Positions 25,953 to 35,389 of a stretch of 53,943 nucleotides of DNA are shown piece by piece (position 1 is the stretch's first letter; every line of letters starts with the position of its first letter). The notes beneath the pieces are model-generated. The model was not told where the DNA came from and ran no database searches. It saw nothing but the letters and a program-made list of their open reading frames with translations. The translations under genes and the position numbers were made by a program. This DNA comes from Deltaproteobacteria bacterium (lineage in GTDB: Bacteria; Desulfobacterota; Desulfobacteria; Desulfobacterales; C00003060), in assembly GCA_019309815.1 (NCBI GenBank), contig JAFDFO010000005.1:1-53943 (forward strand). Reading direction: 5' to 3'.

Positions 25953-28612
25953 TTATGACACGATCCGTTTGTTTGTAAAAAGACGCGTGGTGAATGCTAG
26001 TATAATGGCAAGGCCAAGCGTACCATAGAAAGCAAGCAAAGCCATTTTGAAAAGAGGGCGTAGGACGATAGCCTTGAAGTTCACATTGGCACGATAAATG
26101 GGAACCTCTTTCCCATCAACGTAAGCACGCCACCCTTCATCAAATCCGTCAGACCAGTACAAGATCCCGTGTTTGTCTGTCACAACATCTATACTGAATG
26201 CGTCATGTTCATATTCCCCCACGGAATACGAAAACTGATGATTCATGCCCGGATCCCCTTTTTCACAAAGTCAGTTGTTGATGTCTCAAGCTCAGCAAGA
26301 GAGCCGTCCACGTCTTCTCTATTAACCAGAACCCATTTACTCAGCAATTGAATGGCATCCTCGGGACCTAATTTGTTCAGATATGCAGCCACCTCATTGT
26401 CTTCCAGGGCAATTATGCCTTGCTTGAATTCAAAGGGGGGCTTTTCAACACAGAACATTTCTCTCAGGGCCAACGGTGGGATGCCGGAATTAATGAGTTC
26501 AAAGTAGTTCCTGAGGAGTAGAAAACTGCTCCATCGTCTGATGCTGAGAGCCAGCGTAATATCATCCAAGGTATAGGGATAAGGGATTGACTGGTTTTGA
26601 TTAATGGCCATCACAGGGGAAAACACGTAAGGTTGCCGATAGACAAGAGAAAGATACCGGATAGATTGAGCAGTTCTGCTGAGAAGAGACAACGGGGCAA
26701 TTCTTCTATAATGAATGACTTCCGGACTTTGGGCGTCTGTTTTGATGCCATAAGCTTCCCGGGGATGTGTCTGCCCACGGTATAGATAGGCGGTTAGTGC
26801 GACATGGTCGGTCAGTTCCCTAACTACACTTGCTGAAAAAACAATCAGAATGAGAGCAACAATGTATCCCTTCTTTGACAGCTGCCTGTGCGTCCTTATC
26901 AGAAGAAATAGGCAAAGGGGAAGACCAAGTAGTAAAAAGCTCTTGCGAAGAAATTCTGCATCATCATTTTGACAGAATGTGAGGACAAAAGCAATGTGGC
27001 CGGCCACCAAGCCAGCAAATAACCCTTTGTCCCCCAGGTCATTCCGAAGAATCCAACCGATGAAGACCAGGAGGATGATAAGAAGGAACAGATAGTTGGT
27101 TTCAGGATACCTAAGCTGTGTCATCCAGTTCACAAGGGCAATCACGGATCCCGAAAACAGAACAAACGCAACAATGGTATGGAGATGCTGGGTGCCAAGC
27201 CTGTCGTCGATCAGCGTCTTCAGGGCACCCCCTTTCCGGACAGCATCTGCTGGAAAGAGAGAACTGTTCCACGATGAGAAAAGGTGATTGAATCCCAAAA
27301 CATAGAAGTACAAAACGGTAAATAGAAAGAAGAGCACAAAACCATGGGTGTGCCTTGTGACCCAGAGAGGCGGATAAATATAATAGAGTGTTCTATGCAG
27401 CCCGCCGGCTGGTCCCAGCATCAAAAGTCCAAAACCTGCGGCAATAACGAGCCATACGGTTTTGAGTTGGTGCCTTCCAACCACAAAACCAAGAATAGCA
27501 ATGGCCCAAGGCAACAACCCTATGTACATATAGGCTTCTGAAGGGGTTCCCCACATACTTTTGTTGCTGGGGCCTGAAATGTGCCGATTACGTTCAGGAT
27601 AGACGATCTGGATAAAGTCCCAGATGGATGAAGAAGTACCCGTGTGTGTTATCAAACTGTAGGGCATAAGAATACCATGGTCTTCCGGCAGCGAGGTTCC
27701 TTCGTATTGCTGTGGAGACCCTTTGGGCTCTTGTTTTTCGTAACCGGCGTCCATCATCCTCGCCGGGAATACGTATTTGTCCTTTTCCAGCATAACAAGG
27801 ATGTTTGGCAACATCATCGCAACTACAATGACAAGCGTGACAGCAAACTTGAAGACAAACTTGTCGCTTTTCAGCAGTCCCCTTACAAGGTCTCGGCAAA
27901 ACAGCAGAAGGCCAACGGAAAAGAAGAGGATGAAAACCCACATCCCCGAGGAATAATAAGATTGCCAGTTGACTCCGATCAGAGCTGCAAGAATAAACCA
28001 GTTATGCCAGCGATAATCCCTATGGTATGTGATGCGCAAAAGAAAATATATGATGTATGGCACATACAAAAACTGATAAACTGCAGCGGCTTGCCTGAAG
28101 GGACTGAACATGAATGAAAAGTATAATAGAATGGGTATCAGAGAAACTCGAATGAATATGTTTGCAGCTAATGTGCGGAACACAATGTAGACCCCGAACA
28201 CCATCACGATATTTTGAACAAAGTGCACCCAGTTATATAGCGACACAAGGTCATTGCTACCGAGATACTTCCCCACGTAGATAGTCAATAAAGTGATAGG
28301 CTCTAATAGTCTCAGATGTATGACTATGGGATAGAAAGGCTCACCCCCATGCGTGAATGGATTCCACAAGGGGAAATGACCATGGATAATGCTTTCGGCA
28401 AAGAACTGAAAAACCGGATATCCCCAGTAAAGGTGGTCGTGGATGAATGTGGTTTCATGTAAAACCAACATGGAGCGCAAGGTATATATGAGAAAACCTA
28501 TCCCCAATGCTCCCGCTACAATTTCTATAGACAAGAAACGTCTGGCCACAGGTCGGTGGGCCTCTGCCGATCTGGTGTTATTCCGAGTCTTGTCCGGGAG
28601 GTCGGTGCTCAT
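25953..28612 (-). pseudogene. Frameshifted YfhO-like membrane glycosyltransferase (split copy)
   Basis: Two frames, 28612-26243 (789 residues) and 26246-25953 (97 residues), together match one intact paralogue at 38571-41315 from end to end. The break is at a short A/G run (AAAAAGGGG) just before 26270: adding one G restores a continuous frame reading VKKGDPGMNHQFSYS against AKGDLDVNGQFSYS in the intact copy. The tail has also lost about 12 residues containing the GxSHIDFxFKH segment of the C-terminal beta domain. The N-terminal part would still give a membrane protein with about twelve helices. It may be a decaying duplicate or, for the frameshift only, an assembly error. It is embedded between a radical SAM gene (12-base gap) and a GT-C gene. 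Confidence 0.85.
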
Positions 28613-28624
28613 AAGAACCGCATC

Positions 28625-30043
28625 CTAGTAGCCCTTTCGATATGTCCAAAGATACTTGATGGTCTTAAGGTAGGTTAGTTTTCTCTCTTTGTTGTACCTT
28701 AGAAAGGTATTGACAAGGTAGATATAGAAGAAAAGGTGTTTTGAGCGAACGTTTTTGGCCAAGAACAGAAACAGGGGCTTGAGCTTCGGGAATATCAGGC
28801 ATAGATGGGCTACTTTATGTATGTTGGCAAGGATCTCTTTGTCTTCTCTGAGTAAAACGGATCCTCTTACAAAAGACTCCGGCAAATCATCAAAAGAGTA
28901 GTCTGGTTTCAGTAGATTTTTCTTTATGCAATATTCTGCTATGCGAGTTCCGGGAAAGGGAAGGAAAATGGCGGTGAACATATAGTTTGTGCCCATCCTG
29001 ATATTCAAGTCGATTGTGGATACAGCATCCTCAATCGTTTCATCTGGCAAGCAAAACATGTTTGAAGTCTGCAATTCAATACCTTTATTCTTCAAAACTG
29101 CAGAGCATCTCAGGAGATCCTGATTTGTGATGTTTTTGTTCAACACAGTTCTCCTTAGCCGTTCATTTCCTGTTTCAACTCCAAAACTCACTGTATGGCA
29201 TCCTGCTTCGGCCAACGCTTTTGCATGCCTTTCTTTGATGGTTTTAGCATGTCCGGTGCAGATAAACGGAACGTTGACCTCTGATTTGTACAGCTGACAG
29301 AATTCTTCCAGCCATTTCAGGCTGAATACAAACAGATCATCACAAAAGAAGAAGGTTGAAGATCCGTAAGAATTCAGACACTGTTTTATTTCTTCTATGA
29401 AGAACCTGGGGGACTTTCTTCGAATATATCTACCAGCAGTCTTGAAAATCTTCTTGAGAAAGCTGTTTGAACAGAAAGCACAGTCAAACGGACATCCTCT
29501 TGAAGACATGAATATCTTCTGGTCGAGGTTTCTGAGTTCTGAATATCGATTGTAATAGATGGCACGGTCTTCTTTAAATGAATCCAGGTTCGTGGGAAGG
29601 CGAGCCACGCCCTGCAGAGTCGGAACGCCGTTTTCATAGCAGCCCATTCCCTGAACACCTTTGGGAGACCCTTCACCCCGTTCAAGCCGGTCAATAAACG
29701 AAGGAAATGCAACTTCGCCCTCACCTTGGCAGACATAATCCACACCATCTAACTTGAGGACGTCCATCGGATACATTGTGGCATGAATGCCCCCAACAAC
29801 AATGGGTACCTGAGGCATAAGTTGCTTTATTTCTGGAGACATCTTCTTAAGCCATCGATGCTCGGTAGACATGACGGAAAAGCACACTAAATCAGGTTTC
29901 AGGCTTCTCAACTTCGAAGTGAAATCAGGCTCACTGGCACTGATCAAAACATCGGTTTCATGTCCTTGTTGCTTCAACACATCAGATAAAGACATGATTC
30001 CAAAATAGGGAAACAGCTGTTTCTGAACAAAACATATCTTCAT
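28625..30043 (-). CDS. Cobalamin-binding-type radical SAM protein
   Basis: The protein has 472 residues from ATG 30043 (AAGGGGA upstream); a longer frame to 30160 has no support. Residues 1-150 form a Rossmann-like B12-binding domain (LSDVLKQQGHETDVLI, VVGGIHATMYP, VCQGEGE). Cys184, Cys188 and Cys191 form CX3CX2C in SSRGCPFDCAFC, followed by the radical SAM barrel and a helical tail. Related enzymes methylate unreactive carbons or phosphorus, or rearrange lipids. Its place at the head of an operon of GT-C enzymes suggests glycan or lipid modification. The substrate is not predictable. Confidence 0.87.
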   Translation of the reverse strand: MKICFVQKQLFPYFGIMSLSDVLKQQGHETDVLISASEPDFTSKLRSLKPDLVCFSVMSTEHRWLKKMSPEIKQLMPQVPIVVGGIHATMYPMDVLKLDGVDYVCQGEGEVAFPSFIDRLERGEGSPKGVQGMGCYENGVPTLQGVARLPTNLDSFKEDRAIYYNRYSELRNLDQKIFMSSRGCPFDCAFCSNSFLKKIFKTAGRYIRRKSPRFFIEEIKQCLNSYGSSTFFFCDDLFVFSLKWLEEFCQLYKSEVNVPFICTGHAKTIKERHAKALAEAGCHTVSFGVETGNERLRRTVLNKNITNQDLLRCSAVLKNKGIELQTSNMFCLPDETIEDAVSTIDLNIRMGTNYMFTAIFLPFPGTRIAEYCIKKNLLKPDYSFDDLPESFVRGSVLLREDKEILANIHKVAHLCLIFPKLKPLFLFLAKNVRSKHLFFYIYLVNTFLRYNKERKLTYLKTIKYLWTYRKGY

Positions 30044-30335
30044 CAAAATCCCCTTATTCGCACTGTGTGGCTTGCAAGGCAGAAGCCTTTTCCCGCAAAA
30101 ACGAGACCATCTTCCGCAGCTTGCTGTTGCGTGCTCGTTTATGCGCCACACGCACACCAAGGCCTGTGTTCAATCATCGGGTCAGGTGCGGGGAAATTGG
30201 GAGCAACCTGCGGCCTCAACGGCATCAACCCGAAAACGCGCCACTTGCATGTCGAATTCCTGACAATGTCTTTCAGAAGCCCCGCTTCCTGGCTAATGAT
30301 TGCAGCGCCGGATGAGGCATTGATATTCAATGGGC

Positions 30336-30387
30336 TTGCGTATTAGCAGAAATTATATATATAATATACAGAATCCATTCAGGTCAA
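30336..30387. promoter_or_regulatory. Overlapping divergent promoter-like elements
   Basis: On the plus strand a perfect TATAAT (30360-30365) lies 18 bases after TTGCGT (30336-30341). On the minus strand TTGACC (30387-30382) is followed after 15 bases by TATTAT (30366-30361). Both -10 elements share the same AT-rich core, about 310-330 bases from each divergent gene. The rest of 30,044-30,695 shows no gene I can support. Confidence 0.45.
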
Positions 30388-30695
30388 GGCATCGTGATTC
30401 TGAAGGTGGAGCTGGCAAAAGCGTGTAAAATCAAACGTATACGAGAGCAGGGCCCCATATTCAGGTACCGCAATTCCGTTTCATTTCAATATGAATGTAA
30501 AGGAAAAGAGGCCTCGGTTTCCGGTGAGGCAACTTGTGGTCGCCATGTAGTCCACACAGAACAACACCATTGTACCATATTACGTGTTTTTCACTTCGTT
30601 CAAGGTTGCTTCACTGAACACCCTTGTGTCCTGCGATCCAAGAAGTCCATGGCGCTTGCTACCTGGAATGACGATTCTCACATAAGGGTTTGTCC

Positions 30696-31217
30696 ATGAC
30701 TGTGCTATTCTACGGCTCCCTTCTCTTTGGACTGGGCCTTGTCGTTCACGTCGTCATATGGCGCGTCCACCTCCCCAAAAGGCAAGCCAAGGTCATATTT
30801 CTGTTGTTTGCGGGGTTCCTTTTTTGCGGGTCTTACATTCTCTGGAAATATCGCCACGGGTTGTCTATCCTCGGTTTTCATCCCCCAAGTGATTTGGCCC
30901 AATATTTGCAGTTTTGGATCTACTATGTTTCGCTCACTTTGGCATACATGATCACATATTCGGCCATTGAGGCAGACAGCCCATCTCTCATCATCATAAT
31001 GAGAATCCATGAAGCCGGGAGCTCCGGTTTGGCAAAAGAGAGCTTGGAGGGCGTTATGAACGATAGAATTCTCATAGAACCGAGACTGAAGGATTTGCTG
31101 GTTGACAAGATGGCAGATTTTCAGGAAGGGAAATACCGACTAACGAAGAAAGGCGTCCTGATTGCACGGCTTTTTACGTTTTATCGTGGCATAATAAAGG
31201 CTGGCAAGGGGGGTTAA
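30696..31217 (+). CDS. Small membrane protein with winged-helix-like tail (pair member 1)
   Basis: The protein has 173 residues from ATG 30696 (AAGGG upstream; a TTG 6 bases earlier is possible). About three transmembrane helices fill residues 1-90 (MTVLFYGSLLFGLGLVVHVV, VIFLLFAGFLFCGSY, FWIYYVSLTLAYMITYS). The last 75 residues are polar and end with an RLTKKG-type wing (FQEGKYRLTKKGVLIARLF), like a winged-helix domain facing the cytoplasm. No named family is recognised. The next gene has the same layout. The role could be membrane-bound regulation or regulated assembly of the glycan machinery; this is inference from architecture and context. Confidence 0.65.
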   Translation: MTVLFYGSLLFGLGLVVHVVIWRVHLPKRQAKVIFLLFAGFLFCGSYILWKYRHGLSILGFHPPSDLAQYLQFWIYYVSLTLAYMITYSAIEADSPSLIIIMRIHEAGSSGLAKESLEGVMNDRILIEPRLKDLLVDKMADFQEGKYRLTKKGVLIARLFTFYRGIIKAGKGG

Positions 31218-31224
31218 ACGATCG

Positions 31225-31761
31225 GTGCCACTGTTTCATATTCACATTCTTTCACCACTTTTCGGCCTACTGACGAACGTCGTCGTTCAATTATCACGAT
31301 GCAGGCATGGCAACAACCGGGGTTTGTTACGATCGGTCTTCGAGGGGTTCGTCAGTGGATATGCGACCGTGCTGGCGATTGAAGTAGCCTACTGTGTTTC
31401 AACGAAGGGGGATCTGGTGGAGTGTGTGGGCCAGATAACCCTCAGTACGATAACGTACGTCGCTTTAGGATACGGTTACTTCCATTTCATCAACTTGGGG
31501 GAGACTGCTCGGCGAGTTCGTATTCTTAGGGAGCTCTGGGAGTCTCAGGATGGTCTTTCTGTTGATGAGCTTCTGATGCGGTACAGTGCTTCGGAGATAT
31601 TTGGCATTCGCCTTCAGCGAATGATCAACAATGAACAGCTTGAGCTGCGCAACGGCAGATATTACATCGGAAAGTCCGTTATGCTGTATATGGCCAAAGC
31701 AATGGTGATGATGAAGTTGATTCTTCTCAAAAAACGAGGTGAATTCGAACAACAGCTGTAG
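31225..31761 (+). CDS. Small membrane protein with winged-helix-like tail (pair member 2)
   Basis: The protein has 178 residues from GTG 31225, 7 bases after the preceding stop, with AAGGGGGG upstream. Two or three hydrophobic helices cover residues 1-90, followed by a polar tail (SQDGLSVDELLMRYSASE, then NGRYYIGKS) with the spacing of a winged-helix fold like its neighbour's, and a final hydrophobic or amphipathic helix. The two proteins are similar in plan but not closely alike in sequence, which suggests a heteromeric pair. It is 78 bases upstream of the radical SAM gene and in the same direction. Function unknown. Confidence 0.62.
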   Translation: MPLFHIHILSPLFGLLTNVVVQLSRCRHGNNRGLLRSVFEGFVSGYATVLAIEVAYCVSTKGDLVECVGQITLSTITYVALGYGYFHFINLGETARRVRILRELWESQDGLSVDELLMRYSASEIFGIRLQRMINNEQLELRNGRYYIGKSVMLYMAKAMVMMKLILLKKRGEFEQQL

Positions 31762-31839
31762 TGGGTGCGCTACTTGAAGTGGGAGTTTGCGACAAACTGC
31801 CCTTTGGCTTAACAGCAAATTTTGGAAGAGAGTTGGCCA

Positions 31840-33459
31840 ATGATTCTAATCAGTCCTAGCGGCGATCGACCCAAGAAACTGGGTGTTTTTGCCAAGTATG
31901 TTCCGTTATCAGTCCCTTATGGCATAGGTGCCTTAGCAGGGTATTTGCATCATAAAGGCAAAAAGGCGGAAGTCCTGGACGAGGAAATCGAACCAGCCAA
32001 TCCGGACGTGTTTCGATCAAAAACAAAGGATCTTACTCCCCCATACATTTTTGGGATTTCCTCTCTTACGGCAGGTATAGCAAGAAGCATTGAGATCGCA
32101 AGGACTATCAAGAGTATTCCCGATTTCTCGGATGCAAAGGTCATCTTTGGCGGGATTCATCCCACTGTTCTGCCAGAAGACGTTCTACAATCCGGATACG
32201 CCGATATTGTAGTCAGAGGTGAGGGAGAGAAGGCTCTCGAAATACTCTATGACAGAATAAAAGATGGGAAAGACTACTCTGATGTAGAAGGAATCTCCTT
32301 CCTTAGCAATGGAAACACCATACACAATGATCGCGCAGAGCTGGTGGACTTGGATACTCTTCCTTCCTTTCCTTATGACATGTTTTACCGATATTCGTCG
32401 AGATATGCTTTAGGTTTTATCACGAGCTCACGGGGGTGCCCCTATGATTGCATCTTCTGCAGCCAGCGCAGCATTTCAGGAAAGTTCTATCGTTTCAGAT
32501 CGCCGGAGACTGTTGTGGAAGAAATCGAGTATCTTTTCAAATATAGGGGCCAGAGGCATCTGACATTTCAGGATGACAATTTTCTCCCTGTCAAGGACAG
32601 GACCATGAAACTGTGCGAGCTCATTATTAGTAGGTTTGGAGATAGTATTAGCTTTGATTGCCAGGCCCGTGCTGATAACGTTGATGACGAGGTCCTGGCC
32701 GTGATGAAACAGTCCGGTTGCCGGCTAATCCATGTTGGGATAGAGAGTGCCAGTGACCGGTTACTTTCCTTGGTTCGGAAAAGGGAAACCCTCCAGCAGA
32801 TTATTGATGGGGTTCGTCTAATCCAAAAACATGGGATTCAGGTTTCAGGTACTTTTATTCTGGGGTTTCCGACCGAGACGTCGGAAGATAGAAAAGCTGC
32901 CTATGAGTTGGCAAAAGAATTGGATCTTGCTTTTGTCAGGTTCAACAATGCTACACCCTATCCAGGAACCAAGTTGTACGAAATGGCAAAAACTCAGGGT
33001 CGGTTCCTGCCAGGTGATAATTGGGAAAATCTCAACGCATGCGGTTCGTTGACTGAGAATCCCTTTAGGCGAAACAAACTCTCCTTTGTCCCTGACGGAG
33101 TGAGTGAGGGGGAGCTGAGAAATGATATTATCAAATACAACATGTTCTTTTCACTGAGACCCAAGAGAGTGTTTCGTCTGGTGTTCAATAGATTCGGACC
33201 TGCTGGGTGGTTTGAACTCCCAGAGAATTGGTTTCTCAAACCTGGAGAGTGGTATTCCTTATTAAGATTTTCAGCCAAAATTGGAATAAACTTCCTTGTT
33301 ATGTTGGCAGGGATTCTGAAATACAAGCTGAGGTCACTAAACGATCAAGGCATGCCACCCCAGCAGTCCGCTGAATATGCAGCTTCAGCCCGCAACACAT
33401 ATCTACGCAAAAAAAGGCAACACATCCCTGGTACGTTTCAACAGCAGAGTTGGAGATGA
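31840..33459 (+). CDS. Cobalamin-binding-type radical SAM protein
   Basis: The protein has 539 residues from ATG 31840, preferred because GGAAGAGAG precedes it and the family starts MILISP; a TTG at 31822 is in frame. Residues 1-160 are a B12-binding-like domain (VPYGIGALAGYLHHKGKKAEVLD, VIFGGIHPTVLPEDVL, VVRGEGE). Cys200, Cys204 and Cys207 form the CX3CX2C cluster in SSRGCPYDCIFC. FQDDNFLP and HVGIESASDRLL are typical of the barrel. The C-terminal 130 residues are family-variable and include a short hydrophobic stretch. Its stop overlaps the start of a second such gene (ATGA), so the two are probably made together. Confidence 0.88.
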   Translation: MILISPSGDRPKKLGVFAKYVPLSVPYGIGALAGYLHHKGKKAEVLDEEIEPANPDVFRSKTKDLTPPYIFGISSLTAGIARSIEIARTIKSIPDFSDAKVIFGGIHPTVLPEDVLQSGYADIVVRGEGEKALEILYDRIKDGKDYSDVEGISFLSNGNTIHNDRAELVDLDTLPSFPYDMFYRYSSRYALGFITSSRGCPYDCIFCSQRSISGKFYRFRSPETVVEEIEYLFKYRGQRHLTFQDDNFLPVKDRTMKLCELIISRFGDSISFDCQARADNVDDEVLAVMKQSGCRLIHVGIESASDRLLSLVRKRETLQQIIDGVRLIQKHGIQVSGTFILGFPTETSEDRKAAYELAKELDLAFVRFNNATPYPGTKLYEMAKTQGRFLPGDNWENLNACGSLTENPFRRNKLSFVPDGVSEGELRNDIIKYNMFFSLRPKRVFRLVFNRFGPAGWFELPENWFLKPGEWYSLLRFSAKIGINFLVMLAGILKYKLRSLNDQGMPPQQSAEYAASARNTYLRKKRQHIPGTFQQQSWR

Positions 33460-34847
33460 GAGTATTACTAGTTAGGGCAAGACCCACCAAGGTGGAGAAT
33501 ACGAGACTTCCGAAAAGTCTATCATCGGAGGTGGGATATGTTATGCCGCTCGGGCTTGCCTCCATCGCTGCATATTTGCGTGGAAAAGGCGTTTCAGTGG
33601 GTATCATAGATGCTGAGGCAGAAGAACTTTCAATTGATCAAGTCAAGAGGAAGATGGCGAGAATCGGGCCGGACATAGTCGGCATAACCAGTATGACGCC
33701 AACAGTTCATGATGACCTTGCGGTGGCCAGGGCATCTCATGAACTCGGAATCAAGGTTGTCATGGGTGGCCCCCAAATAAATGCTATGCCCGAAGAGACC
33801 ATGCAGTTTAAGTTCGTCGATTTTGCCGTGCGTGGCGAAGGCGAATATCCCATGTTGAAGATAATTCAGGCGATTGACAATGAATTGCCCTTTAGTGATG
33901 TTCCTGGGATTGTCTACAGGGACGAGGATGGCAGGGTTATAATGACGCCTCCATTCATTCATGATGATCTTGATGAGTTGCCGCCTCCAGCAAGGGACCT
34001 TTTACCCCATGAGCGTTATGCGGCCATCATTGCCAGGGGCAGACTGACCACGCTTTGCCCGGGGAGAGGGTGTCCTTTCAGGTGTGGCTTCTGCTTTAAG
34101 CAGCCATCGGACCGAAAGATTCGATTTAGAAGTCCGGAAGTGGTTGCAGATGAAATGGAAGAAGTCATAGACAGGTATGGGATACAAGAAATCAATTTTG
34201 TTTCGGATACATTCACCCTCAAGAAGAGTTTTGTGGAGGGGTTATGTGAAGAGTTGCTGAGTAGAGGCACAAAAGTGTCGTGGATTGCTCCTACAAGAGT
34301 TGATTCTGTCACGCCTGCATTACTTGGACTGATGAAAAAGGCGGGCTGTAGAAGTTTGAGGTTCGGCATCGAGAGTGGTTCGGAAAAGATACTAAGACTC
34401 ATGAACAAGGATACCAATAAGGAATATACCCTTCAAGTCTTCAGGTGGGCAAAGGAGGTGGGGCTTGAGACCTTTGCATACCTTATAATAGGGTACTTGC
34501 ATGAAACAGAGAAAGAAATAAAAGAGACTCTGGCTTTTGTTAAAGAACTAAAACCGGATTTACTCATGTATAATGCTGCGACCCCCCTTCCCAAAACAAG
34601 ATTGTTCGAGCAAGCTGTGGAGGCAGGGATCGTCGAGAAGGACTATTGGGGGAAGTTCCTGTTGGATGAAAACTATCCGAGAATCCCCTATTTAATGAAG
34701 GATACACAGAAGTGGATAGATAAAGCTTATCGCGACTTCTTCTTTTCGCCGCGATTTCTGTTCAAGAAGATGATAGAATTCCGAGGAAAGAATATTAGGA
34801 ATTATTTCAAGGCAGCCAGAGGAATAGTTGGACTCAGGAAACAATGA
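33456..34847 (+). CDS. Cobalamin-binding-type radical SAM protein, coupled to the preceding one
   Basis: The protein has 463 residues from ATG 33456, overlapping the upstream TGA. The B12-binding-like domain has PLGLASIAAYLRGKGVSVGIID, VVMGGPQINAMPEE and VRGEGEYPML. Cys206, Cys210 and Cys213 form CX3CX2C in GRGCPFRCGFC, and the barrel includes NFVSDTFTL and RFGIESGSEKILRLM. The substrate is unknown. Two different B12-type radical SAM enzymes, a methyltransferase and a YfhO-like enzyme in one coupled string suggest successive tailoring of one lipid-linked product. The stop overlaps the methyltransferase start. Confidence 0.88.
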   Translation: MRVLLVRARPTKVENTRLPKSLSSEVGYVMPLGLASIAAYLRGKGVSVGIIDAEAEELSIDQVKRKMARIGPDIVGITSMTPTVHDDLAVARASHELGIKVVMGGPQINAMPEETMQFKFVDFAVRGEGEYPMLKIIQAIDNELPFSDVPGIVYRDEDGRVIMTPPFIHDDLDELPPPARDLLPHERYAAIIARGRLTTLCPGRGCPFRCGFCFKQPSDRKIRFRSPEVVADEMEEVIDRYGIQEINFVSDTFTLKKSFVEGLCEELLSRGTKVSWIAPTRVDSVTPALLGLMKKAGCRSLRFGIESGSEKILRLMNKDTNKEYTLQVFRWAKEVGLETFAYLIIGYLHETEKEIKETLAFVKELKPDLLMYNAATPLPKTRLFEQAVEAGIVEKDYWGKFLLDENYPRIPYLMKDTQKWIDKAYRDFFFSPRFLFKKMIEFRGKNIRNYFKAARGIVGLRKQ

Positions 34848-35389
34848 GTATTACCCAGAAGAAACGTGCCAAGATAATTGCAGATGCTTACAGGAATTGG
34901 GGCGCAGAAGGGAAGAAGGCCCTGGATGTTGGGTGTGGAAATGGTGTGGTATCAGATGTCTTGGTCGCAGAGCTTGGATTGAACCTGTGTGGCACTGACA
35001 TAATTGACTATCGAACGACGAACATTCCCTTTAAACAAATGGAAAATCCAGCTGAACTTCCTTTCGATGACCTGTCCTTTGATTTTGTCATGTTCAACGA
35101 TGTTTTGCACCATTCGGAACACATAGAATCACTGATTCTGGAAGGAAAAAGGGTTGGACACGCACTCCTGATGTTTGAAGACAAACAGAGTTTTCTATTA
35201 ACGATCGTTGACGTCGTGTTAAATCATATTTATTCCTCGAGGATGCCGGTTCCCCTAAACTTCAAAACCAGAGAAGAGTGGTGCTTGCTGTTTGACAAGC
35301 TCGGTCTTGAGTGGGAGGTGGGGGAGGTCTCGTATCCGTTTTGGTATCCCTTTCAGCATTTTGCCTTCAGATTGGTCAAGCGAATATGA
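34844..35389 (+). CDS. SAM-dependent class I methyltransferase
   Basis: The protein has 181 residues. Motif I is ALDVGCGNGVVSDVL (about residues 26-40), followed by GTDIID (motif II acidic residue) and FDFVMFNDVLHHSEH. It is shorter than the common 220-260 residues because the C-terminal part is brief. The start ATG overlaps the previous stop, and its own stop overlaps the next start (35386-35389), so it sits in a chain of translationally coupled genes. It is probably an O-, N- or C-methyltransferase acting on the glycan or lipid product. Confidence 0.82.
   Translation: MSITQKKRAKIIADAYRNWGAEGKKALDVGCGNGVVSDVLVAELGLNLCGTDIIDYRTTNIPFKQMENPAELPFDDLSFDFVMFNDVLHHSEHIESLILEGKRVGHALLMFEDKQSFLLTIVDVVLNHIYSSRMPVPLNFKTREEWCLLFDKLGLEWEVGEVSYPFWYPFQHFAFRLVKRI

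Noticed and set aside
27644..28117. 157-residue plus-strand frame inside the broken YfhO-like gene
   Set aside because: It is antisense to a region conserved as protein on the minus strand in the intact paralogue, so it is a shadow.
30065..30346. Several overlapping small plus-strand frames in the divergent region
   Set aside because: They lie in all three frames with no ribosome-binding site, low-complexity composition and no recognisable motif, so the region is more likely regulatory.
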